Below, in pieces: positions 7,909 to 16,672 of a stretch of DNA of 46,950 bases. The number at the start of each line of letters is the position of its first letter. Position 1 is the first letter of the stretch. The DNA comes from Actinomycetes bacterium. Its GTDB lineage: Bacteria; Actinomycetota; Actinomycetes; Streptosporangiales; Streptosporangiaceae. Location: the NCBI GenBank assembly GCA_025964615.1, contig JAOPYM010000570.1:1-46950 (forward strand). The letters are read 5' to 3'. The notes below the pieces were generated by a model, which ran no database searches, was not told the DNA's origin, and worked only from the letters and a program-made list of their open reading frames with translations. Made by a program: the position numbers and the translations under genes.

Positions 7909-8925
7909 ATGCGCGTCATGCTGACCGGAGCGTCCGGTTTCGTCGGGTCGTTCACCGTCGGCGCCCTGCTCGAGGTGGGCCATCAGCCACGAGTCCTGGT
8001 CCGCGATCCCGGCAAGGCCACCAAGGTCCTCGCGGCGCTCGGTGTTCCCGCCGACGCGGTCGACTTCGTACCCGGCGACATACTCGACCAGGCCTCCGTG
8101 GACCAGGCCTTGGAGGGCTGCGACGCGGCGATCCATGCCGCCGCCGCAATCGGCATCACCGGTGCGGCGGGCGACCTCATCGAGACCAACGTGACGGGCA
8201 CCCGGAACGTGGTGGGCGGCGCGGTAGCCCGCGGGCTCGACCCGGTGATCCATATTTCCACGGTCTCGGTCTTCATGCCGCCCGGCGGGCCGGTGATCAG
8301 CTCCGCCGACCCGCTGGCCTCGCCGCGCACGGACTACGGGCGCTCCAAGGTCGCGGCGGAACAGTACGTGCGAGGCCTCCAGGACGAGGGGGCGCCGGTC
8401 ACGATCATCTACCCCGGCGGGGTATGCGGCCCGGACCAGCCGGTGCTGGACGCGCTCAACGAGGGCCTGGTCGGCGGTCTGCGGCAGGGCTGGCCGATGC
8501 CACGCGGCGGGATCGGCGTCGTGGACGTACGCGACCTGGCCTGTGCGCTGGCCCGCTCGGTGACGCCGGGCGCGGGCGCGCGCCGCTGGGTGCTCGGCGG
8601 CCATTTCCTCACCTGGCCGCAACTCGCCGACCAGTGCGACGAGCTGACCGGCGTGAAGTGCAGGCGCCTCAACGTGCCTGCCTGGGTGCTGCTCGCCATG
8701 GGTTCCACGCTGGACGCCGTGAAGAAGATCCGGAACTTCGACTACCCGCTCACCCGCGACGCCGCTGAGATCATGATCTCCATGGTCCCGACCGACGACC
8801 GTCCCCTGCTCGACGCCCTCGGCCTCCAGCTCCGCCCCGTCTCCGAGACGCTCTCCGACGCCCTCCGCTGGCTGGTCTCCGCCGGCCACCTAGACCCCGC
8901 CAAAGCCGGCCACCTCTCCCGTTGA
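7909..8925 (+). CDS. NAD-dependent epimerase/dehydratase (extended SDR)
   Basis: A 338-aa extended short-chain dehydrogenase with the Rossmann motif TGASGFVGSF at the very N-terminus, the acidic-loop/NAD region LVRD, DILD, AAIHAAAAIG, the active-site pair YGRSK (YxxxK), and the substrate-side PGGVCGPDQPV. It probably oxidises or epimerises an NDP-sugar or a steroid/flavonoid-type alcohol; the substrate is not evident. The six-frame track merges it into an ORF from 5473, but everything upstream of 7909 is the shadow of minus-strand genes. An in-frame ATG at 7873 lies inside the operator palindrome, so 7909 (GTTTACC-ATG) is favoured. The TGA stop sits inside the left end of palindromic repeat copy 1. 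Confidence 0.88.
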   Translation: MRVMLTGASGFVGSFTVGALLEVGHQPRVLVRDPGKATKVLAALGVPADAVDFVPGDILDQASVDQALEGCDAAIHAAAAIGITGAAGDLIETNVTGTRNVVGGAVARGLDPVIHISTVSVFMPPGGPVISSADPLASPRTDYGRSKVAAEQYVRGLQDEGAPVTIIYPGGVCGPDQPVLDALNEGLVGGLRQGWPMPRGGIGVVDVRDLACALARSVTPGAGARRWVLGGHFLTWPQLADQCDELTGVKCRRLNVPAWVLLAMGSTLDAVKKIRNFDYPLTRDAAEIMISMVPTDDRPLLDALGLQLRPVSETLSDALRWLVSAGHLDPAKAGHLSR

Positions 8926-8983
8926 CCCGTGGCGTTTCCCGCACCTCTTCTTCGAACAGTGCGGGAAACGCCACGACTCAACG
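8920..8983. repeat. Stop-codon palindromic repeat, copy 1 (also terminator)
   Basis: Perfect 16-bp stem GTGGCGTTTCCCGCAC / GTGCGGGAAACGCCAC with a 14-nt loop, flanked by CGTTGA at the left and CTCAACG at the right. The TGA of the left CGTTGA is the stop codon of the epimerase. Same family as the elements at 9503 and 30243. Confidence 0.9.
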
Positions 8984-9010
8984 AAAAGTTCATCCTAGGA
9001 GTGACCGAAA

Positions 9011-9508
9011 ATGACTGAATCGCGGACGCTGATGCAGCGGACGATGGGCCCGCTGTTCCAGAAGATCTCCGGGGCGTCCTGGTTCGCCAAGGTGGGACCC
9101 AAGATCGTGCCGCCGCTGGACCGTGCCCTGCACAAGCTCTCCGGTGGGCGGTTCCTGATGGGCCAGTCGCTCGTGCCGAGCATGCTGCTGACGACGACCG
9201 GCGCTCTCAGCGGCGAACCCCGGCAGGCGCCACTGGCCTGCATGCCCGAGGCCGACGGCGGCTGGATCGTGGTGGGCAGCAACTTCGGCAGGGAGAAGCA
9301 CCCCGCCTGGACCGCCAACCTGATCAAGAACCCGCAGGCGCAGGTCAGCTTCCGCGGCAAGAGCATCCCCGTGACCGCGCACCTCCTCGAAGGCAGTGAC
9401 CGCGAGGAGATCTGGCCCCAGCTCATGAAGGTCTGGCCGGTCTACGACAAGTACGTGGAGCGCTCCGGCCGCGAGCTTCGCGTCTTCCGCCTCACCCCCG
9501 AACGTTGA
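9011..9508 (+). CDS. DDN-like nitroreductase/quinone reductase family protein (deazaflavin-dependent)
   Basis: A 165-aa split-beta-barrel protein of the actinobacterial F420H2-dependent reductase family (relatives of mycobacterial Ddn), which transfers hydride from reduced F420 to quinones or nitro compounds at the membrane. Visible are LTTTGALSGEPRQAPLACMP, the cofactor-binding GGWIVVGSNFGREKHPAWTANLI, and KNPQAQVSFRGKSIPV. The ATG at 9011 follows AGGAG nine bases upstream. It lies between two copies of the palindromic repeat; its own stop TGA is inside copy 2. F420 dependence is inferred from the family. Confidence 0.87.
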   Translation: MTESRTLMQRTMGPLFQKISGASWFAKVGPKIVPPLDRALHKLSGGRFLMGQSLVPSMLLTTTGALSGEPRQAPLACMPEADGGWIVVGSNFGREKHPAWTANLIKNPQAQVSFRGKSIPVTAHLLEGSDREEIWPQLMKVWPVYDKYVERSGRELRVFRLTPER

Positions 9509-9578
9509 GTCGTGGCGTTTCCCGCACCTTTTCTTCAAACGGTGCGGGAAACGCCAGCTTCTGTTGGACGAGTCAACG
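9503..9578. repeat. Stop-codon palindromic repeat, copy 2 (bidirectional terminator)
   Basis: Stem GTGGCGTTTCCCGCAC / GTGCGGGAAACGCCA with a 14-nt loop, beginning with CGTTGAGTC and ending, after an apparent insertion of about 11 nt in the right arm (GCTTCTGTTGG), with GAGTCAACG. Its left CGTTGA contains the stop of the DDN-like gene, and it separates that gene from convergent lon. Confidence 0.88.
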
Positions 9579-9584
9579 GAGTGG

Positions 9585-11957
9585 TCAGGCGGCGTAGGCG
9601 GCGCTGGTGGCGGGTTCGAGGGCCAGTTCGAGGACCTCGCGGACATCCGTGACCGCGAAGACGGTGAGCTGTGCCAGGACGTCGGCGGGCACGTCATCCA
9701 GGTCCGGCTCATTACGCTTCGGGATGATCACCGTGGTGATCCCCGCCCTGGAGGCCGCCAGCAGCTTCTGCTTGAGACCGCCGATGGGCAGCACCCGCCC
9801 GGTCAGCGACACCTCACCGGTCATCGCCACGTCGGCCCGGACCGGCCGGCCCGACAGCAGCGAGGCCAGTGCGGTCGTCATGGTGATACCGGCGGAGGGC
9901 CCGTCCTTGGGCACCGCCCCGGCCGGCACGTGGATGTGGACCCCCCGGTTCGACAGGTCCCCCACGGGCAGTTCCAGTTCGGCGCCCCGCGACCGCAGGT
10001 AGGACAGTGCGATCCGGGCCGACTCCTTCATGACGTCGCCGAGCTGGCCGGTCAGCGTCACCCCGGTGTCACCGGTCTCCGGATCGGCCAGCGACGCCTC
10101 GATGTAGAGCACGTCCCCGCCTGCACCGGTGACCGCGAGCCCGGTCGCCACGCCCGGTACCGCCGTGCGCCGCTCGGACTGGATCAGCGAGATCTCCGGC
10201 GTGTGCCGTGGCCGGCCGAGGTAGTCCTTCAACGAGGTCACGCCCACCACCACGGGCAGGACCGTCTTCGACAGGGCCACCCCCGCCGTGATCTTGCGCA
10301 GCACCTTGGCGATCGACCGCTCCAGGGACCGGACGCCCGCCTCCCGGGTGTACTCCCCGGCGATCAGCCGCAGCGCCTCGTCCTCGAAGCCGGCCTCCTC
10401 GGCCGTGAGCCCGGCCTTGGACAGCTGCCGGGGCAGCAGGTGGTCACGGGCGATGACGACCTTCTCGTCCTCGGTGTAGCCGTCGAGCTGAACCAGTTCC
10501 ATCCGGTCGAGCAGCGGCCCGGGGATGCTGTCGAGCGCGTTGGCGGTCCCGATGAACAGCACGTCGGACAGATCGAGCTCCACCTCCAGGTAGTGGTCGA
10601 CGAACCGGTGGTTCTGCGCCGGGTCGAGCACTTCGAGCAGGGCGGCGGTCGGGTCGCCCCGATAGTCCGCGCCGACCTTGTCGATCTCGTCGAGCAGCAC
10701 GACCGGGTTCATCGAGCCCGCCTCGCGAATGGCCCGCACGATCCGGCCGGGCAGCGCGCCGACGTAGGTGCGCCGGTGGCCGCGGATCTCCGCCTCGTCC
10801 CGTACGCCGCCCAGCGCGACCCGGACGAACGAGCGGCCCATGGCACGCGCCACCGACTCCCCCAGCGAGGTCTTGCCGACCCCGGGCGGGCCGACGAGGG
10901 CCAGTACGGCGCCCGACCGGCGGCCGCCCACGACCCCGAGACCCTGATCCGCGCGCCGCTTGCGCACGGCCAGGTACTCGATGATGCGGTCCTTGACGTC
11001 GGACAGGCCGGCGTGGTCCTCGTCGAGGATCACCCGCGCGCCCGCGATGTCGTAGGAGTCCTCGGTGCGCTCGTTCCACGGGATGTCCAGGACGGTGTCC
11101 AGCCAGGTACGGATCCAGCCGCCCTCGGGTGAGGCGTCCGAGGACCGCTCCAGCTTCTCGACCTCCTTGAGCGCCGCCTCCCGCACCTTCTCCGGAAGAG
11201 AAGCGGCCTCCAGGCGGGCCCGGTAGTCGTCCTCCTCGTCGGCCGGGTCGCCGTTCAGGTCGGCCAGTTCCTTGCGTACGGCAGCCAGCTGCTGGCGGAG
11301 CAGGAACTCGCGCTGCTGCTTCTCCATGCCCTCCTCGACGTCCTTGCGGATGGTCTCCGCGACGTCGAGTTCGGCGAGGTGGTCGCGCGCCCAGCCGATC
11401 GCCAGGGTGAGCCGCTCGACCACGTCGGCGGTCTCCAGGAGCTGCACCTTCTGACCGGTGGTGAGGTACGGCGCATACCCGGCGTTGTCGGCCAGCGTGG
11501 ACGGGTCGGCGATCTGCCGGACGACGTCCACCACCTGCCAGGCGCCGCGCTTCTGCAGGATGGCGCTGACCAGGCCCTTGAACTCCTTGGCCAGTTCCTC
11601 GGCCCGGGGGCCTCCGTCGGGAACGTCGATCTCGACGGCCTCGACCCAGAGTGCCGCTCCCGGCCCGGTCGTGCCCGTCCCGATCCGCACCCGGGCCGCC
11701 CCGCGCACCACCGCGCCGGGGCCGCCGCCGGGCAGCCGTCCCTCCTGCTCGATGACGGCGATCGTGCCGATCGCCGTGTACCGGCCGTCGATGCGGGGCA
11801 CCAGCAGCACCCGCGGCTTGCCCGGAGCGCCGCCGGCCCTGGCCGCCTCGACCGCCGCGCGGACCTCACCGTCGGACAGGTCGAGGGGTACGACCATCCC
11901 CGGCAGCACGACCTCGTCGTCCAGGGGAAGTACCGGCAGCGTGACGTTCTCGCTCAT
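9585..11957 (-). CDS. lon: ATP-dependent Lon protease
   Basis: A 790-aa LonA-type protease, a cytoplasmic hexamer that unfolds and degrades damaged and regulatory proteins. Domains in order: N-terminal substrate domain (residues about 5-200), coiled coil ([21 protein letters not shown], about 211-231), AAA module with Walker A GPPGVGKT (356-363) and Walker B LLDEIDK (421-427), and the protease domain with the catalytic Ser in PKDGPSAG (S688) and Lys in GGLKQK (K729). Full length and apparently intact. The ATG follows AAGGAG five bases upstream. A HAIR-type inverted repeat about 34 nt upstream indicates repression by HspR and heat-shock induction, as known for lon in Streptomyces. It ends against repeat copy 2. 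Confidence 0.97.
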   Translation of the reverse strand: MSENVTLPVLPLDDEVVLPGMVVPLDLSDGEVRAAVEAARAGGAPGKPRVLLVPRIDGRYTAIGTIAVIEQEGRLPGGGPGAVVRGAARVRIGTGTTGPGAALWVEAVEIDVPDGGPRAEELAKEFKGLVSAILQKRGAWQVVDVVRQIADPSTLADNAGYAPYLTTGQKVQLLETADVVERLTLAIGWARDHLAELDVAETIRKDVEEGMEKQQREFLLRQQLAAVRKELADLNGDPADEEDDYRARLEAASLPEKVREAALKEVEKLERSSDASPEGGWIRTWLDTVLDIPWNERTEDSYDIAGARVILDEDHAGLSDVKDRIIEYLAVRKRRADQGLGVVGGRRSGAVLALVGPPGVGKTSLGESVARAMGRSFVRVALGGVRDEAEIRGHRRTYVGALPGRIVRAIREAGSMNPVVLLDEIDKVGADYRGDPTAALLEVLDPAQNHRFVDHYLEVELDLSDVLFIGTANALDSIPGPLLDRMELVQLDGYTEDEKVVIARDHLLPRQLSKAGLTAEEAGFEDEALRLIAGEYTREAGVRSLERSIAKVLRKITAGVALSKTVLPVVVGVTSLKDYLGRPRHTPEISLIQSERRTAVPGVATGLAVTGAGGDVLYIEASLADPETGDTGVTLTGQLGDVMKESARIALSYLRSRGAELELPVGDLSNRGVHIHVPAGAVPKDGPSAGITMTTALASLLSGRPVRADVAMTGEVSLTGRVLPIGGLKQKLLAASRAGITTVIIPKRNEPDLDDVPADVLAQLTVFAVTDVREVLELALEPATSAAYAA

Positions 11958-11990
11958 TCCAGCTCCTTGCTCGAGGACTCCAACGGGGGA

Positions 11991-12011
11991 GTTGAGTCAC
12001 CTACACTCAAG
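11991..12011 (-). promoter_or_regulatory. HAIR element (HspR operator) upstream of lon
   Basis: gTTGAGT-N7-ACTCAAG, matching the HspR-associated inverted repeat CTTGAGT-N7-ACTCAAG at 13 of 14 positions. On the minus strand it overlaps a possible promoter: TTCAAG, 17 nt, TAGGTG, leading to lon. HspR binding is inferred from the consensus; hspR itself is not in the window. Confidence 0.8.
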
Positions 12012-12193
12012 AAAACGGAGCTTGAATCTATTTCGTCCGCACCGTTCGCTCTGAGCGATCAAGTTGCGAACTGTCCCGCAAGGAGAACCGCCCTCCGGAG
12101 TTCCGCGACTGAGGCTGAGGCAACGATGGCCCAGTGTGCTCGGGTGGGCATTGGCCCTTCTGGGCCGGTGTCCGGGGCCGTACGCTCAGGAAC

Positions 12194-13000
12194 ATGACCT
12201 TGAACGAACGGGCCCGCAGGCTGCGCGCTCTCCATGACGATCTGCTCGTACTGCCGAACGTGTGGGACGCCGCCAGCGCCCAGGTGGTCGCCGACGCGGG
12301 CGCGACCGCCATCGCGACCGGCAGCGCCGGAGTCGCCTGGTCGCTGGGGCTGCCCGATGGACAGAAGATCAGCCGCAGCGCCATGGCCGAGGCGGTCGCG
12401 CGGATCACCGCTGTGGTGGACCTCCCGGTCACCGCCGACATCGAGGGCGGGTACGGCCCGGCACCCGACGACGTCGCCGCCACGGTCACCGAGATCATCC
12501 GGGCGGGTGCGGTCGGCATCAACCTTGAGGACGGCCCCGCCCCGCTCTTCGATGTCGAGGCTCAGGCGGCGCGGATCCGCGCGGCGAGGGACGCCGCGGA
12601 CGCTGCAGGCGTACCGGACTTCTTCATCAACGCGCGGACCGACGTCCACCTGTACCAGGTGGGGGATCTCGCCGGACGGCCCGCCGAGGTGCTGGCCCGC
12701 GCGCGGGTCTACGCGGCCGCCGGCGGCGACTGCCTGTTCGTCCCCGGGCTGCTCGACCTGGCGGCGCTGGAAACCCTCGTCGCGGCTTCGCCCCTGCCGG
12801 TCAACGTCCTGGCGAAGCCGGATGGACCGACCGTCAAGGAGCTCGCGACGGTCGGTGTACGGCGCATGAGCCTCGGCGGGAGCCTCATGCTCGCGACGTA
12901 CGCCGCCGCCCACCGTGCCGCCAAGGAGCTGCTCGCGAACGGCACCTACGACGCCTTCCCGGACGACTCCGCTGCGAGGGCCGTGCTCGCCCGATTCTGA
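12194..13000 (+). CDS. Isocitrate lyase / PEP mutase family protein
   Basis: A 268-aa (beta/alpha)8 enzyme of the PEP mutase/isocitrate lyase superfamily, which makes or breaks C-C or C-P bonds next to an oxo-acid using Mg2+. Signature segments are LPNVWDAASAQVVADAGATAIATGSAGVA, the metal-binding PVTADIEGGYG, GINLEDG, and FFINARTDV. It lacks the KKCGH catalytic loop of true isocitrate lyase, so it belongs to the broad group annotated as isocitrate lyase/phosphoenolpyruvate mutase family, with no assigned substrate. The track start at 12134 adds unrelated residues; ATG 12194 starts the family homology, with AGGA only two bases before it. A strong hairpin follows the stop. Confidence 0.88.
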   Translation: MTLNERARRLRALHDDLLVLPNVWDAASAQVVADAGATAIATGSAGVAWSLGLPDGQKISRSAMAEAVARITAVVDLPVTADIEGGYGPAPDDVAATVTEIIRAGAVGINLEDGPAPLFDVEAQAARIRAARDAADAAGVPDFFINARTDVHLYQVGDLAGRPAEVLARARVYAAAGGDCLFVPGLLDLAALETLVAASPLPVNVLAKPDGPTVKELATVGVRRMSLGGSLMLATYAAAHRAAKELLANGTYDAFPDDSAARAVLARF

Positions 13001-13038
13001 GGCTCAGTTCGGACGGCGCCCCAGCAGCAGCGTTCTCC

Positions 13039-13086
13039 GATCCACTTTGCGTCCACGTATCAACGTACGGGGACGCACAGTGGATC
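13039..13086. terminator. Long hairpin after the PEP-mutase-like gene
   Basis: GATCCACTTTGCGTCC / GGACGCACAGTGGATC, 15 of 16 paired, 16-nt loop, 38 nt after the stop. Probably a terminator; it also lies upstream of the LLM gene and could be a regulatory structure. The remaining intergenic bases up to 13208 show only a ribosome site. Confidence 0.6.
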
Positions 13087-13208
13087 AGCATCGATCTCGC
13101 GAAGAACAATCTTCAAGTTCACTGCTTTGCTGGGGGGGACTGGAGGCTGCCGCGCGGGCGTGGCAGGCTCGGGGGAGTGCCGCCGATCTAAGCTGAAGGA
13201 GCGCAACG

Positions 13209-14072
13209 ATGAAATTGGGTCTGCACATCTCGGACTTCACCTGGCCCAGTGGTCCGGCGCGGCTGGGCCGCGAGCTCGCCGACGTGGCCCGTACGGCCGA
13301 CGAGGCCGGGTTCGACCGGCTCAGCGTCATGGACCACGTCTGGCAGATCGGCCATATCGGCCCGCCTGAGCACGAGATGCTCGAGGCGTACACGGCGCTC
13401 GGCTATCTCGCCGCGCACACCTCGAACGTCAAGCTGCTCACCCTGGTCACCGGGGTCACCTACCGTGATCCGGGACTGCTCGCCAAGGCCGTGACCACAC
13501 TGGACGTGCTGTCCGGCGGACGGGCCATGCTGGGTATCGGGGCGGCCTGGAACGAGGAGGAGTCGCTCGGGCTCGGCCTGTTCTTCCCTCCGCTGGCGGA
13601 GCGGTTCGAACGCCTGGAGGAGACGTTGCAGATCTTCCTGCAGATGTGGGGTTCGAGCGACGGGCCCTACGACGGAACCCATTACGCGCTGGCCCGCACC
13701 CTCAACTCTCCGCAGGCCCTGTCGCGTCCGCACCCGCCGATCCTGATCGGCGGGTCGGGTGAGAAGAAGACGCTGCGGCTGGTCGCGAAGTACGCCCAGG
13801 CCTGCAACCTGTTCCCGGGCCCGGACTTGGAGCACAAGCTGGAGGTGCTCAGGGGGCACTGTGAAAGCGAGGGCACGGACTACGACGCGATCGAGAAGAC
13901 CGTGCTCTACAACTTCGACCTGGGCGAGAAGGGGGAGAATGCCCAGAAGGTCATCGACGATCTGGGGCGGCTCGCCGGGTACGGCTTCACGCTCGCGCAC
14001 GGCAGCGTCAAGGACGTCTCCTCCATCACGCCCCTGGAGGTGCTGGGCGACCAGGTGATCCCGGTCATCTAG
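13209..14072 (+). CDS. LLM-class F420-dependent oxidoreductase
   Basis: A 287-aa luciferase-like monooxygenase-fold oxidoreductase that probably uses F420 rather than FMN, as in the actinobacterial group starting MKLGLHISDFTWP. Supporting segments are RTADEAGFDRLSVMDHVWQ, LGYLAAHTSNVKLLTLVTGVTYRDPGLLAKAVTTLDVLSGGRA (conserved barrel core), GIGAAWNEEE, and PPILIGGSGEKKTLRLVAKYA. Cytoplasmic; substrate unknown. ATG with AAGGAG seven bases upstream. The upstream hairpin separates it from the PEP-mutase-like gene, so it likely has its own promoter. Confidence 0.9.
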   Translation: MKLGLHISDFTWPSGPARLGRELADVARTADEAGFDRLSVMDHVWQIGHIGPPEHEMLEAYTALGYLAAHTSNVKLLTLVTGVTYRDPGLLAKAVTTLDVLSGGRAMLGIGAAWNEEESLGLGLFFPPLAERFERLEETLQIFLQMWGSSDGPYDGTHYALARTLNSPQALSRPHPPILIGGSGEKKTLRLVAKYAQACNLFPGPDLEHKLEVLRGHCESEGTDYDAIEKTVLYNFDLGEKGENAQKVIDDLGRLAGYGFTLAHGSVKDVSSITPLEVLGDQVIPVI

Positions 14073-14117
14073 AACGGCGTACTAGAATCCCGCTCGGGCT
14101 CAGTGAAGGGCGGGATC

Positions 14118-14177
14118 GTGGCCGAAGACAAAGACCTGGGGGCGTTCTTCCGGGTGCAGGCTGTCCTGTCCGCGTGA
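14118..14177 (+). pseudogene. Possible 5' remnant of a lost gene
   Basis: GTG ORF of 19 codons (VAEDKDLGAFFRVQAVLSA) with codon usage typical of real genes here, ending in TGA inside the left part of a 12-bp inverted repeat. Not assignable to a family. It may be a truncated gene start or chance. Confidence 0.25.
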
Positions 14178-14219
14178 ACTTGGCAGGTTCCGCACTTACA
14201 TGGCAGGGGACAGGACAGC
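14160..14219. repeat. 12-bp inverted repeat
   Basis: GCTGTCCTGTCC / GGACAGGACAGC, perfect, separated by 36 nt. Function unknown. Confidence 0.5.
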
Positions 14220-14484
14220 GTGCGGACCTAGCCGGCAGGGAGGCCGGACAGGCGGGCCCGCGCCCGGATATCTGAGGGCGGAACCGCCCCGGCCACTGCC
14301 GCCAGCGAACTTTTTCTCGCGGGCCACCACGACGCGGAAACCCTTGGCAGGCAGGGCCTGTCACCGTCTCCGGCCCGGACGCGTTCCCCAACGATTCGTT
14401 GACCTGGGTTTACTCCCGCATAACCAAGGGGTATTCAACGTCGCGAGATCGTTACACAGAGTTAGCAGCGGAGGGGGGGCCGAC

Positions 14485-14541
14485 GTGGTGCGGCAGGGCG
14501 GACCCGCGGGGAGACGGCTCACATCCGGCCTGCCGCACCAC
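14485..14541. repeat. 13-bp inverted repeat following a purine-rich ribosome-site-like run
   Basis: GTGGTGCGGCAGG / CCTGCCGCACCAC, perfect, 31-nt spacer, directly after GGAGGGGGGG. Candidate structured RNA or attenuator; no gene follows on the plus strand. Confidence 0.45.
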
Positions 14542-14792
14542 CTCCCGTTCGTCACGCTCAGTGCCATCGCCAGGATGGCCGATCTCCCGCGAACCCAGGC
14601 CCGTACGGCCGAGGACATTCCCGCCACGCCCGCACCTGGTCGTCGCCTCTGGCGGCGCATCCGGTGCACGGCGACTGCCGGCGAAACACCTCGGGTCCTC
14701 GGCCGTACCGGGCCTCCACCAGCGGCCCGCGCACGCCGCCGGCCACCGGATGCCGGTGCAGCATGCCCCCACAGCACCGGCGTCCATCACAG

Positions 14793-14833
14793 CCGGACCG
14801 GCGGTGTCCTCGTGCAACACCGCCGGTCCGGCC
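14793..14833. terminator. Terminator hairpin of the glycosyltransferase operon
   Basis: Perfect 16-bp stem GCCGGACCGGCGGTGT / ACACCGCCGGTCCGGC with a 9-nt loop, 18 nt past the stop of the last minus-strand gene of the operon. Confidence 0.8.
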
Positions 14834-14851
14834 CCTTCCGGTCCCCATGCT

Positions 14852-15157
14852 TCAGGCCGGGGAGAGTTCGCGCGCCTCGCGGACGACCTTGCGCTCGACG
14901 ACGAAGGTCATGAAGGGCACGACGCCCGCCAGCACCATGATCACCATCTTGGCCGGGGGCCAGCCGGTCCGCCGCCACATGTCGAAGGCGAGTACGAGAT
15001 AGATCATGTAGAGGGCCCCGTGGATCGGTGCGACGGTATTGGCCATCAGCGGCCAGCCGATCGGGGTGTACTTGAGCACCATGCCCACGGCGAGCAGCAC
15101 CAGGGCCACCCCGACCACGTTGGCCATGACGCGGTACCGGTTCAGGGCGGCTTCCAC
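14852..15157 (-). CDS. DUF3817 integral membrane protein
   Basis: A roughly 101-aa protein with three predicted membrane helices (ANVVGVALVLLAVGMVL, PIHGALYMIYLVLAFDM, KMVIMVLAGVVPFMTFVVE). HGxLY in the second helix and the ending VVPFMTFVVERKV are typical of DUF3817, an actinobacterial family of unknown function. The track uses GTG 15166. I prefer the in-frame GTG at 15157 because AAGGTG lies eight bases upstream of it. Last gene of the five-gene minus-strand operon, 27 nt after the previous stop, followed by a strong terminator. Confidence 0.82.
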   Translation of the reverse strand: MEAALNRYRVMANVVGVALVLLAVGMVLKYTPIGWPLMANTVAPIHGALYMIYLVLAFDMWRRTGWPPAKMVIMVLAGVVPFMTFVVERKVVREARELSPA

Positions 15158-15184
15158 AGTGATCACACCTTGTCGTTCTCGGGC

Positions 15185-15544
15185 TCAGCGCTTCGTCTCA
15201 GTGCCGAGCCGGGTCAGGTAACGGTTGTAGGCGGCCAGTTCCGGGTCGTTCTGCTCGTCCCGCTCGATGACCTGCGCGGCGGTGACGATCCCCGCGGCGT
15301 CGGCGGCCTTGGCCTTCTCGATGGCCACCTTGTCCCCAGGATGCAGCTCGTCGTACATCATCTTGACCCACATCACGATCACGAAGACCGCGAAGACCGG
15401 CCACTCGAAGGTGTAGCCCCAGCTGCGCATGTTGCCGCCCACGGCGCGGTGGAACTGCCACCAGCCGAAGCCCACGAACGAGCCGAACAGAGCTGCTGCC
15501 AGCGCATGGAGTCCCAGCCAGCCGGGGGTGAAGAACCTTCGCAC
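15185..15544 (-). CDS. Small membrane protein of unknown function
   Basis: A 119-aa protein with two predicted membrane helices (LGLHALAAALFGSFVGFGWWQF and WPVFAVFVIVMWVKMMYDEL) joined by a short GGNMRSWGYTFE loop, and a charged cytoplasmic tail with alternating Lys/Ala and Glu/Asp. I do not recognise a named family. It starts at a GTG without a Shine-Dalgarno, only 21 nt after the stop of the upstream glycosyltransferase, so expression depends on the operon. It sits directly before the DUF3817 gene, and the two may form a membrane pair. Confidence 0.75.
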   Translation of the reverse strand: MRRFFTPGWLGLHALAAALFGSFVGFGWWQFHRAVGGNMRSWGYTFEWPVFAVFVIVMWVKMMYDELHPGDKVAIEKAKAADAAGIVTAAQVIERDEQNDPELAAYNRYLTRLGTETKR

Positions 15545-15565
15545 GTCAATGAGGTTACCGCCGCC

Positions 15566-16672
15566 TCAGCGGACCCGGACACCACCCCCGGTGTGGACCG
15601 CGAGCATGCCGGCGATGCTGGCCGACCAGGGATAGCACTCGGCGCGGCCGCGGGCGGCCCGGCGGCGCCAGGATGACGGCCAGCCGAGGAGCTCGGTCAC
15701 CGCGTCCGCGAAGCCCTCCCCGGTGGGCCGGGCGACCAGCCCGGCGCCCCTGACCAGGAGCTCGCCGGCGGCCCCCAGGTCCGCGGCCACCACCGGCGTA
15801 CCGCAGGCGAGCGCTTCGAGCACGGCGAGGCCGAACGACTCGACCGGGCAGGGGGCCAGGGCCGCGTCGGCGCTCGCGAGCAGGCGGGCCACATCGGCGC
15901 GGGATCCCACATGCCCGTGGAAGGTCACGGGGAGCCGCGCGGCGGCCTTGCGGAGAGAGGGGCCGAGCGGCCCTTCGCCGAGGACGTCGAGCCTGACCGG
16001 AACACCGCGGCGGTGGAGTTCGGCGACCGCAGCCAGGGCCAGTCCGGGCCGCTTCTCGGCCGACAGCCTGCCCAGATGTACGAGCCGTACCTCGTCCGAC
16101 TCTGACGAGGAGGGCGCGGCCGGGAGCGGCCGGAACGTGTCCAGGTCGACCCCGAGCGGGACCCGGTGCAGGGCTGGGGCGCCGACCCTGGCGAACTCGG
16201 CGGCGCCGAAGGAGGAGGTGACCACGACCGCGTCGAAGATCGACACGAGACGCCGGTTCCAGCAGTCGGCGGCCTGGCTCAGGGGGAACGGCCCCGGCAC
16301 CCGGTGGGCCAGTATCGCGTCAAGCCGCTCGTGCGAGAACAGCACGGACCGTACGCCATGCCGCCCGGCCCAGCGGGCCGCCACCGCCAGTGTCGCCTTG
16401 TCCGAGACCTCGATCACATCGGGGCGCAGCCGTTCGAGGACCCGCAGCACAGGCCGGGGATCGAGTACGAACCGGTAGCCGGGCGCCACGGAGGGCCCGG
16501 GCACGGTCACCACGAGACCCGCGTCGGTCTCCCGCCGGGCGAACACCTTGCCGGGCACCACCAGGACCCGTTCGTGACCGGCCTCGGCATAGCCCCTGCC
16601 GAGCGCGTCCACGGCCGTCCGCAGACCCCCGGAAACCGGACTATAGAGGTTCGCCAGTTGCACAATCCTCAT
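15566..16672 (-). CDS. Glycosyltransferase family 4
   Basis: A 368-aa GT-B fold retaining glycosyltransferase. The N-terminus MRIVQLANLYSPVSGGLRTAV gives the acceptor-side Gly-rich loop. The donor domain has VRLVHLGRLSAEKRPGLALAAV and the EX7E pair in CPVESFGLAVLEALACGTPVV. Likely transfers mannose or a related sugar from a nucleotide donor at the inner face of the membrane; donor and acceptor are unknown. The track extends to 17152, but ATG 16672 overlaps the stop of the DUF2334 gene by four bases (ATGA), which shows translational coupling and settles the start. Confidence 0.93.
   Translation of the reverse strand: MRIVQLANLYSPVSGGLRTAVDALGRGYAEAGHERVLVVPGKVFARRETDAGLVVTVPGPSVAPGYRFVLDPRPVLRVLERLRPDVIEVSDKATLAVAARWAGRHGVRSVLFSHERLDAILAHRVPGPFPLSQAADCWNRRLVSIFDAVVVTSSFGAAEFARVGAPALHRVPLGVDLDTFRPLPAAPSSSESDEVRLVHLGRLSAEKRPGLALAAVAELHRRGVPVRLDVLGEGPLGPSLRKAAARLPVTFHGHVGSRADVARLLASADAALAPCPVESFGLAVLEALACGTPVVAADLGAAGELLVRGAGLVARPTGEGFADAVTELLGWPSSWRRRAARGRAECYPWSASIAGMLAVHTGGGVRVR

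Larger units (their letters stand above)
14073..14851. other. Structured intergenic region without a convincing gene
   Basis: About 780 bases. The ORFs on the track (14200-14913, 14361-14777) are low-complexity Arg/Pro/Gly readings without family features. What can be seen: a short GTG ORF at 14118 after GGG-rich sequence, reading VAEDKDLGAFFRVQ then stopping after 19 codons, which looks like the start of a lost gene; a perfect 12-bp inverted repeat at 14160-14219; a perfect 13-bp inverted repeat at 14485-14541; a locally AT-richer segment near 14390-14465 that could hold a promoter; and the terminator hairpin at 14793. Confidence 0.5.

Noticed and set aside
8920-9578. CRISPR-like array from closely spaced palindromes
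   Set aside because: The copies flank a 498-bp gene, there are only two nearby, and no regular spacers or cas genes are seen.
9564-11132. 522-aa plus-strand ORF opposite lon
   Set aside because: Lon on the minus strand has all catalytic motifs; the opposite frame is a GC-rich shadow.
14200-14913. 237-aa plus-strand ORF in the structured gap
   Set aside because: No family features, Arg/Pro-rich, overlaps the terminator and the start of the DUF3817 region; treated as non-coding.
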